Assembly (NCBI GenBank): GCA_023548195.1
Contig: JAJHZJ010000311.1
Coordinates: 3,739,419 to 3,803,418, forward strand
Length of the DNA stretch: 64,000 bases
Direction of reading: 5' to 3'
Source: Bettongia penicillata ogilbyi
Taxonomy: Eukaryota > Chordata > Mammalia > Diprotodontia > Potoroidae
Part shown: piece by piece, positions 56,759 through 64,000 of the stretch
How positions within the stretch are numbered: the stretch's first letter is position 1
Layout: each line of letters begins with the position of its first letter
Program-made: the position numbers and the translations under genes
The notes under the pieces: model-generated
Told to the model about the DNA's origin: nothing
The model's input: only the letters and a program-made list of their open reading frames with translations
Databases searched by the model: none

Positions 56759-57700
56759 GGGAGGCAAGATGGTGGAGTAGAAAGACACACAACTGCAGGC
56801 TCTCCCCACACAGCCCATAAAATACCCGTAGAGAGGGACTCTCAACAAATTTTGGAGTAGCAGAAGAGGAAAACAACAGAGTGGAGGAGATTTCCAGCCC
56901 AGGGTGACCTGAAAGGCCCACGGAAACATCAATTGCATCAAACACAGAGCAGAGCCCAGCCCAGCCTTGGCCATGCAGCTCTCAAACAGCCCTCAGGGGT
57001 GGAATCTCCAGTCAAGGAACCCCAGTCACAGTAGCAGCAGGTTCACAGATCCCTCAACCCACAGGCACCAAAGGTCAGTGACAGGGTTTTTTCAGCTGAC
57101 CAGGAAGGGAGAAGGGTCTTCCCATAGCTCCAGCCTCAGGCAGCAGCATCAGAGGCCACATCGGGCAGGTGGTAGCAATTCCCAATGAAGCCCCCACAGC
57201 AGCCCCCATCCATTGTTGGATCGTAAAACCCCTGGGGGGCACTGAGGAGCTGAGTCTTACCTCAGCCCTGTGTAGAGGCCCTGAGGGAGCTGGTCTTTGT
57301 CTCCAACTGAATGGTGGCCCTGCTCCCTCAACTTGACTGAATCCCAGCCCCCCAGTGCTGGCTTGGCAGAACTAGAGGACAGGTGGTTGTGGAGAGGAAA
57401 CTCTACTAAGATTCTGGGCACAAAAATCTCTCCCTCCTCCAAGACCAGTATACACGCTTGATTGTGCCACCTTGGAGGAACTGAGATCTTATAGATTCCC
57501 AGAGTATACCCTACTCTTGACAAAGGACCCAAAAGTCAAGTAACTGGTTGGGAAAATGCACAAAAAAGGGGAAAAAAATAAGACCATAGAAGGTTACTTT
57601 CTTGGTGAACAGATATCTCCTCCCATCCTTTTGGATGTAGAAGAATAATGCTTACCATCAGGCAAAGACATGAAAGTCAAGGTTTCTGTATCTCAAACAT
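56759..57700 (+). promoter_or_regulatory. L1 5' UTR with YY1-like start site
   Basis: caagatggtgg at 56765-56775 is one base from the CAAGATGGCGG core of YY1 sites, which sits at the same place in human L1. The UTR is C/G-richer than the rest of the window. Internal promoter activity is inferred. Confidence 0.55.
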
Positions 57701-57727
57701 CCAAAATAAATATTTAATGATTTCAGG

Positions 57728-58652
57728 CCACGGAAGACCTCAAAAAGGATTTTGAAAATCAAGTTAGACAGGTGGAAGAAAAACTGGGAAGAGAAATGAG
57801 AGAGATGCAAGAAAAGCATGAAAAGCAGGTCAACACCTTGCTAAAGGAGACCCAAAAAATGCTGAAAAAAATAACACCTTTAAAAATAGGCTAACTCAAT
57901 TGGCAAAAGAGGTTCAAAAAGCCAATGAGGAGAAGAATGCTTTCAAAAGTAGAATTAGCCAAATGGAAAAGGAGGTCCAAAAGCTCACTGAAGAAAATAG
58001 TTCTCTCAAAATTAGAATGGAACAGATGGAGTCTAATGACCTTCTGAGAAACCAAGAAATCACAAAACAAAACCAAAAGAATGAAAAAATGGAAGATCAT
58101 GTGAAATATCTCATTAGAAAAACAACTGACCTGGAAAATACAGCCAGGAGAGACAATTTAAAAATTATGGGACTACCTGAAAGCCATGATCAAAAAAAGA
58201 GTCTAGACATCATCTTTCATGAAATTATCAAGGAAAACTGCCCTGATATTCTAGAACCATGGGGCAAAATAAATATTGAAAGAATCCACAGATCACCTCC
58301 TAAAAGAGATCCAAAAAGAGAAATTCCTAGGAACATTGTGGCCAAATTCCAGAGTTCCCAGGTCAAGGAGAAAATATTGCAAGCAGCTAGAAAGAAACAA
58401 TTCAAGTATTGTGGAAATACAATCAGGATAACACAAGATCTAGCAGCTTCTACATTAAGGGAGTGAAGGCTGTGGAATATTGTATTCCAGAAGTCAAAGG
58501 AACTAGGACTAAAACCAAGAATCACCTACCCATCAAAACTGAAAAAAAAATGGTCTTTCAATGAAATAGAGGACTTTCAAGCATTCTTGATGAAAAGACC
58601 AGAGCTGAAAAGAAAATTTGACTTTCAAACACAAGAATCAAGAGAAGCATGA
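57728..58652 (+). pseudogene. L1 ORF1 remnant (RNA-binding chaperone), broken
   Basis: L1 ORF1p is a trimeric RNA-binding protein that packages L1 RNA. From about 57728 a coiled-coil-like stretch is read in one frame, ending 'ETQKMLKK'. A frameshift near 57870 moves to the frame 57900-58466 (188 codons), which continues the heptads ('MEKEVQKLTEENSSLKIRM'), then the RRM start 'RRDNLKIMGLPES', 'IERIHRSPPKRD' and 'AARKKQFKYCGNTIRITQD' (C-terminal domain). A TGA at 58464-58466 stops it. The same frame stays open for 61 more codons with ORF1-like text to the stop at 58650-58652, so the TGA is a premature stop. The first codon of the 188-codon frame is TTG, not a real start. Confidence 0.85.
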
Positions 58653-58776
58653 AAAGATAAACAGTAAAGAGAAATCATAAAGGACTTGGCAAAGTTGAGC
58701 TATTTACATTCCTACATGGTAAGACAATATTTGTAACTCTTGAAACGTTTTTCAGTATCTGGGTAGTTGGTGGGGT

Positions 58777-58845
58777 TACACACACACACATACATACATA
58801 CATACATACATACATACATACATACAGAGAGAGAGAGAGAGAGAG
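58777..58845. repeat. (CA)n(CATA)n(GA)n inside the L1 spacer
   Basis: Three adjoining simple repeats; part of the L1 inter-ORF region. Confidence 0.9.
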
Positions 58846-59025
58846 CACAGGGTGAATTGAATAGGATGGGATCATATCTTAAAAAATGAAATTAAGCAGT
58901 GAGAGAGAAATATATTGGGAGGAGAAAGGGAGAAATGGAATGGGGCAAATTATCTCTCATAAAAGAGTCAAGTAAAAGACTTTTCAGTGGAGGGAAAAAG
59001 AGGGGAGGTGAGAGAAAAAAATGAG

Positions 59026-59691
59026 AAGCATCTCAAAATACTCAAAATGTCCCTCCCTATATCTAAGATCTAAAGGTAAAGAGAAGGCGGGGGGTGGGGC
59101 GGTCAGGAAAAATCCAGAAAGAATTAGGAAGGGGAGAGAAGGGGAAGAAAGATCAAGTAGGTTCCATTCCATCACCACCTCTCCTTCAAGGATCTCCAAG
59201 CACAGAAAAGAAGCCCAGGAAGAAAAGGAGAAAAGAAAGGACTAGTCCCAGGGGTAGCAGGGAGGGGATTTCAAGGAGGTGGGCACAATTGAAAAGTCAT
59301 CAAAGTTCATCTCTGTTCCTCCTTTCCCCATTCTTTTACTCTACTTTCAGGGCTCCATCTCTCACCCTTACTGATACATTCCTCTCCCTCCCTCTTTGGA
59401 AAAGGAAGTTTGGTTATGCCTGGGTCCAGTTAAAACTGACTCAAGAGATTCAGATGTGTGAGCATTTACACCTTGGAAATCAACCAGTTCTACAAATCAA
59501 GGTTTATTGATTGTCTACACTTGAGAAAGTAATGGAGAAATGTTAATGCAAATTAAACTTAAAAGTATGCCCTGTATACATTTTTCTTTTTTTGGAGAGT
59601 TTGTTGTTAAACATTACCAGCACATCATTGAATAAATTAATTGACTTACTCTGTTCCCCCCCTGCCACCCCCAGGGAGATTTGGCATTCAG
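59026..59691. other. Unique, purine-rich at left
   Basis: 59050-59250 is A/G-rich. A 138-codon plus frame (59094-59510) is Lys/Arg/Ser-rich low complexity and not supported as a gene. Confidence 0.4.
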
Positions 59692-59702
59692 GGAATAAAT
59701 GT

Positions 59703-60021
59703 GTGTGTGTTCATCATTCGTTGCCGAAGAAGACCATGCCATCAGAGAAATGATGACACGACTTGCACTTGGCTTTGTTTTGAGTGAGGCAGGGCTGTGC
59801 AGGTCACCATCCTCACTTGTACTCCAGAGCCATCTGAATCCAGTGACCAGATATTGATCAGGATGACTGGAGATGACCCAAGATGAGGCAATTGGGGTTA
59901 AGTAACTTGCCCAAGGTCACACAGTTAGTGAGTGTCAAGTGTCTGAGGTGAGATTTGAACTCAGGTCCTCCTGACACCTGCATTGGTGCTCTATCCACTG
60001 CACCACCTAGCTGCCCCTCAA
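59703..60021 (-). mobile_element. Chimeric SINE: tRNA-like head plus RTE-type tail, 11-bp TSD
   Basis: Minus strand: head 'ggggcagctaggtggtgcag', B-box-like 'gagttcaaatctcacctcag', 'gggcaagttacttaacccca', then the RTE-SINE body ('ctccagtcatcctgatcaat') and tail ('catggtcttcttcggcaacg'), ending in (CA)n. Exact TSD ggaataaatgt at 59692-59702 and 60022-60032. Among the youngest-looking SINEs here. Confidence 0.9.
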
Positions 60022-60032
60022 GGAATAAATGT

Positions 60033-60929
60033 TGGAAATTCAGATATCGTGGTAGACAGTAAGGGATGCAAGGATGAAGGGCTTCCTGGGGCCCTTCAAA
60101 TCATATCATATTGGTAGTTAGCTATCCCACCTATAGAAGACTGACTCAGAAATTCCTTTCTATAATTTTCACCGCTGATTGTAATTAGAGAAGGTGATGT
60201 TTGAGAAGGACTCTATAGGAAGTTCCAGGTTGGAATGAGACAGTAAGTCTTCCCCAGAGACAGGGGCTATAGGATTTCTTGCTTCTCCTCATCCACACAA
60301 TCCCAATAATACTTTCCCCATGGGCTGAAGAGTTGAAAGCCACCGCCCTCAAACAGAATGATTCCTCATGAGATAAAAAATATGCCCCAGTCCCCCTACC
60401 TCCCAACGCTAATGCTAATGATCCATGTAATGATCTAGAAGCCACATCTTCAGGAGAGCTGATGGCAATGGAGGAAGAGGGGAGAGGAGCAGAGCAGTGA
60501 GGCAAGAGCTTATTTGTCAATGAACCCTCCAGTCTCTACCCTCTTCCCTCACTCTCTCTTCCATCTGTTCCCTTTTCTTCCCCCTACCATCAATCTCATG
60601 GTTCATCCCATCCCTCATCGTGTCAATACACATCACTTGCCTATTATAAATCTTAAAATGACCAGATATAAAATCAGGAAGCCCTGAATAGGGGTAAGAG
60701 ATGGGGAAAGAGAGATATGGAAGGAAGGGGATCAAATTCAATGAACTTAGTGAATCTTGTGCTGATGGCTGGAGCCCAGAAGATTGTGTATTGGGAGGAG
60801 GGGACTACGGGGAGCTCAGCCTAGGGAAGATACATAGAACAAGGGAATAGAAGGAAATGGCCAGAAACAGCAAGATTAATAAGGGGAAATAAGTGAGACT
60901 AGGCTTCAAATCTCTCCCTGAAAAAATGG
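60033..60929. other. Apparently unique stretch
   Basis: A 111-codon minus frame (60185-60520) has no recognisable domain. Confidence 0.4.
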
Positions 60930-61085
60930 CAATATAGTCTACGTGTAACAGAATGTGTGTTAGTCTTAGAGTCCAAAGAGTTGGGTTCAGGTATGCACTT
61001 TGACTCTCACTTGCTTTGACTAGGGGCGAGTCATTGAAGCTCTCGCTATCTGTTTTCTCAACTATAAAATCAGGATAATCATACT
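60930..61085 (+). mobile_element. MIR SINE
   Basis: 'ttagagtccaaagagttggg', 'tttctcaactataaaatcag'. Confidence 0.65.
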
Positions 61086-61405
61086 TAGACAACCTATCAC
61101 AGGAATATTATCATGCTTGTCGTTACTACAAATTTGTTCCTCTCCAAATATAATTTTAGTGGAATAATATTATGGAGGAGGACTAGTTCCATAGCACCAA
61201 TGTCTTATAGTTTCAACTATAGTATAGCAGGTTTCACACCTTTAAGATAGGCTTTGATTATCAGCCAGTTAGGTGGTCAGGCAGGCAGTCAATGAACACT
61301 TATTAAGTACTACCTGTGTTTGGAACACCTACAAAGAAAAGCAGAAACATGGTCCCTATCTTTAAAGAACTCACATTCCTGTGGGGGAGACATCATGTAA
61401 ATAAT

Positions 61406-61637
61406 TATATTTGTTGTTCCATCATGTCTGACTGTTTGTTACTCCATTTGTGTTTTCTTGGCAAAGATACTAGAGTGGTTTGTCATTTCTTTCTCCAGAT
61501 CATTTTATAGTTGAGGAAACTGAGACAAACAGGGTTAAGTGACTTGCCCAGGGTCACACAACTAGTGAGTGTCTAAGACTGGATTTGAACTCAAGTCTTC
61601 CTAACTCCAGGTCTGGCACTCTATCCTTTACACTACC
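61406..61637 (-). mobile_element. Mar1 SINE nested in L2
   Basis: Antisense Mar1 tail ('tcatgtctgactgtttgtta', 'gatactagagtggtttgtca'), CORE body and head ('ctctatcctttacactacct'). Possible 8-bp TSD taaataat at 61398-61405 and 61638-61645. Confidence 0.85.
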
Positions 61638-62012
61638 TAAATAATACATATCAGATATCTACATGATAAGTGGAAGTAATCTTAGGGAGAAGACACCAGT
61701 GGAGTGGAAGCAGGGAAGGGAGGACAAAAAGATCTCTTGTAGAAAATTGGTTTTGAGCTAAGTCATGAAGAAGACCAAGGAAATCCAGAAGTGAAGGTGA
61801 GAAGGGACAGCATCCCAGACACAGGGGACAACTAGTTCAGAGCCATTGAGATGGGCAATGCGGTGTCCTGTGGGTAATTATATTGCAATTTTCTCAGAGA
61901 GAGATTGGTCTTGATTCACTCCCTCTCTAGTTCATCCTGTGGGAGAAAAAGCAAGAAGACCAACATAACTGAATTGTAGAATACAGGGAGTGGAAAAAAG
62001 TGTAAAAAGACG

Positions 62013-62371
62013 GGGCAACCAACAGGCCTCAAACCCATCAGTGAGTTAGGAAGTGTCTACCCAAGCTTGTAAAGACTTCCCCTGGTGGAATGGGCCGATG
62101 AGAACAATTTGTGCCAGTGACCATAACGGCAGCTGAAGCAGAAGCCAAGGAACTCTTGGAGCTTGGTCAGATGTGGAAGACACTAAGCTCATCCGCTGCA
62201 TCCTGGGCCATTGCCAGTCATCCTGACTTTTGTCCTGCCACTGGACGTTAAGGACTCTGGAAGAGAGAGGGAGAATGATGCCTTTGTGCAACTCTGACTC
62301 ACTTAAATCCAATTCATGAGCAGGTCAAGACATCACCCCAAAATGTCACTGGTCCTCTACAAGGGATGAAC
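62013..62371 (+). mobile_element. RTE-tailed SINE (WSINE-like), fullest copy
   Basis: 'caacaggcctcaaacccatc', 'tggtggaatgggccgatgag', 'ggtcagatgtggaagacact', 'catcctgggccattgccagt', 'ttaaatccaattcatgagca', tail 'ggtcctctacaagggatgaa'. Matches 38310-38645 in reverse and 8275-8575. Confidence 0.8.
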
Positions 62372-63326
62372 AAGAGGACAGGAAAGATAGGAAGGGGACA
62401 GGTTGTAAAGAACTTTAAGTGCCAGAGAATTTTATGTTTGATCTTGGAAGTAACAAGAAGCACTTGGGGTCCATTGAAAAAAGAGAGCAAACACGGCCAA
62501 CCTGAGGTTTAGGAAGATCTTATCAGCAGCTTCATGGCTTCAAACATAGGAAGTGCTTAATAAGTGCTCATTGACCAATAACGAGAGTCTACCTGAAAGG
62601 TGTGAAATCCAATATGCTATAGTTGAAGGATGGATAAGAGTGGGAAAAATTGAAGCAAGGAGATGTTACCAGAAGGCTATTGATAGTCCAAGCAAGAGGT
62701 GCTGAGGACCAGAACCAAGATGGCAACTGTAAGAGTATAGAGAAGGGAATGTTAGCATCCTTTGGAAGAAATAACAAGGCTTGGCAACAGATTAGATATA
62801 GGAAGAGTCAAAGATGTCACCTAGGTTATGACTCTGGAGGACCAAGAGGATGGTGGTGCTATCTAAAATAATAGGGAAGATGGGAAGGAGGGTTTGAAGG
62901 GAAACATAATAAGCCTGGTATTAGACATTTTAAGTCTGAGATGTTTATGGGATATTTAGTCTGAGATGTCCAAAGAGCAATTGGTGATTTAGGAGTGGAG
63001 TTCAGGGGAAAGGTTATAGCTGGATAAATAGATCTGGGAATCATATGAACAGAAATAATAACTGAACCCATGGAAGCTGATGAAATCACCAAGTGAGATA
63101 GTATAGACAAGAGGGCACAGGACAGACCACTGGGGAGATTAGTGGACCCTGGATGAAGATACACCAAAGGAGATTGAGAAGGAGTGGTCAGACAGGTAGG
63201 AGAAGAACCAGGAGAGCAGTTAGCAACACTAACAAACTTATGTGAGGTGAGTCTCAGTCAGAAGTATAAGGGGTTTAGCAGATATTTAGGAGTCACTGAG
63301 GAAAGGTAGCAGAGAAAAAGTATGTG

Positions 63327-63485
63327 TGTGCCTCCAGACACTTGCAGGGGGAACCACTCTCAGGAGGATTATGAACAGAAAAAGAAGGGCTATCCTGCCT
63401 AAAGCAGGATAATTGTCACTTGTAGCACCCTCCTAATACCCAAACAATTTGCACCTAGTCACAACCCACTCTGTGCCTCCAGACA
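63327..63485. repeat. 14-bp direct repeats around a 131-bp segment with a hairpin
   Basis: tgtgcctccagaca at 63327-63340 and 63472-63485. The enclosed DNA contains tatcctgc/gcaggata arms around a 5-base loop (63391-63411). No element recognised. Confidence 0.7.
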
Positions 63486-63499
63486 TCATGTTAAGAGGA

Positions 63500-64000
63500 A
63501 CTAGCATTGAGGAGAAACCCAAGAGGCTTCATGTAGAAGGTGGCACTTAAACTTTGAGAGGAGCTAGAGATTCTAAGAGGCAGAGATGAGGAAGGAGTGT
63601 ATGCCAGGCATGAGACACAGCCTATGCAAAGGCCTAGAGATCAGAGATGCACTAATGTGTATGAGGAGCACAAACAGGCTGGTTTGACTAGAATGTGGGG
63701 TGCATGAAAAGGAGCCTGGGAAGGTTGTCTGGAGTTATGGATTTTATATAACACAGGTATTTTTATCTTATCCTAGAGAAAATAGGCAGCAACTGGAGAT
63801 TTCTTGGTATGAGAGCCCGTGGCCAAGTCTGTGTTTTAAAGCTAGTTTTGTGAAAGTTGTACAAAAAACATATCAGAGAAGAGAAAGACCAAATAAGAGA
63901 CTATTATACTAGTCTAAGCAAATAATGGAGGAGGAGCTAAACTAGGGTGAGAGCTTTGGAAAAAAGGGGACCAGTACAAGAAATCACAAGCCATAGATTT
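63500..64000 (-). mobile_element. Second antisense L2 fragment, runs off window
   Basis: 'agaaggtggcacttaaactt', 'gccaggcatgagacacagcc', 'tgcaaaggcctagagatcag', 'aggcagcaactggagatttc' match antisense L2. Confidence 0.65.

Larger units (their letters stand above)
56759..59015 (+). mobile_element. L1 with intact 5' end, ORF1 only (3'-truncated)
   Basis: Starts gggaggcaagatggtgg, the L1 5' terminus. It includes the 5' UTR (to about 57700), ORF1 (to 58652) and the inter-ORF spacer with its own CA/CATA/GA microsatellite, then stops at about 59015 before ORF2. Identical aaaaaatgag lies on both sides (56749-56758 and 59016-59025). The left site sits at tttttt/aaaaaa, an L1-endonuclease-type target. 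The matching repeat is A-rich, so TSD and poly-A cannot be fully separated. Confidence 0.75.
61270..63320 (-). mobile_element. L2 LINE, antisense, ~1.4 kb of L2 split by two SINEs
   Basis: Starts with the reversed 3' end ('tgaacacttattaagtacta') and 'cctatctttaaagaactcac'. After Mar1 it continues 61646-62012 ('ggttttgagctaagtcatga'). After the RTE-tailed SINE it continues 62372-63320 ('ttttatgtttgatcttggaa', 'ttgatagtccaagcaagagg', 'gatctgggaatcatatgaac', 'aactgaacccatggaagctg'), which is the antisense of RT-coding sequence. Confidence 0.75.

Noticed and set aside
59094..59510. 138-codon Lys/Arg/Ser-rich frame.
   Set aside because: Reflects a purine-rich tract downstream of the L1.

Overview
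This window looks like nuclear DNA of a marsupial mammal (opossum-like; the species cannot be fixed from the sequence alone). The evidence is a dense mix of three things: ancient mammalian repeats (L2, MIR/THER-1, CR1/L3), marsupial tRNA-derived SINEs of the Mar1 type, and L1 and RTE LINEs with their SINE followers. It also has long CA/TA/CT microsatellites and few CpGs. I found no host protein-coding gene, tRNA, rRNA or bacterial-style feature. Short open frames across the window are chance frames or decayed transposon frames.

Layout. 0-6 kb: a ~170-185 bp tandem repeat at the left edge, scattered SINEs and a degenerate minisatellite. 6-12 kb: an L2 coding fragment, several SINEs, a solo retroviral-type LTR (11219-11563) and a 30-base G run. 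12-20 kb: a large (TA)n, a fossil mariner-like transposase (about 13.6-14.8 kb) and MIR/THER SINEs. 20-30 kb: a 5'-truncated L1 with clean target-site duplications (TSDs), an interrupted L2, a CR1/L3 split by younger SINEs, an RTE LINE with a 218-codon reverse-transcriptase frame, and a hAT fragment. 30-46 kb: old SINEs and L2 fragments separated by apparently unique islands, some resembling conserved non-coding elements (best: 32.71-33.32 kb and 45.27-45.62 kb). 46-50 kb: a long L2 stretch. 50-56 kb: a hAT element with 8-bp TSD, a second decayed RT fragment, and a three-deep nest (L1 inside L1 inside CR1/L3). 56.7-59.0 kb: an unusual L1 with an intact 5' end and ORF1 but no ORF2. 59-64 kb: a chimeric SINE with TSD, then antisense L2 broken by two SINEs, running off the right edge.

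How the parts relate. The nearest thing to a system here is a retrotransposon ecology. SINEs sharing a tRNA-like head carry at least three kinds of 3' end: an A-rich tail (L1-type), a Bov-B-like tail, and a tail matching the 3' end of the RTE copy in this same window. MIR/THER copies add the L2-type tail known for that family. Much of the rest reads as sediment around a few unique islands that may be regulatory.
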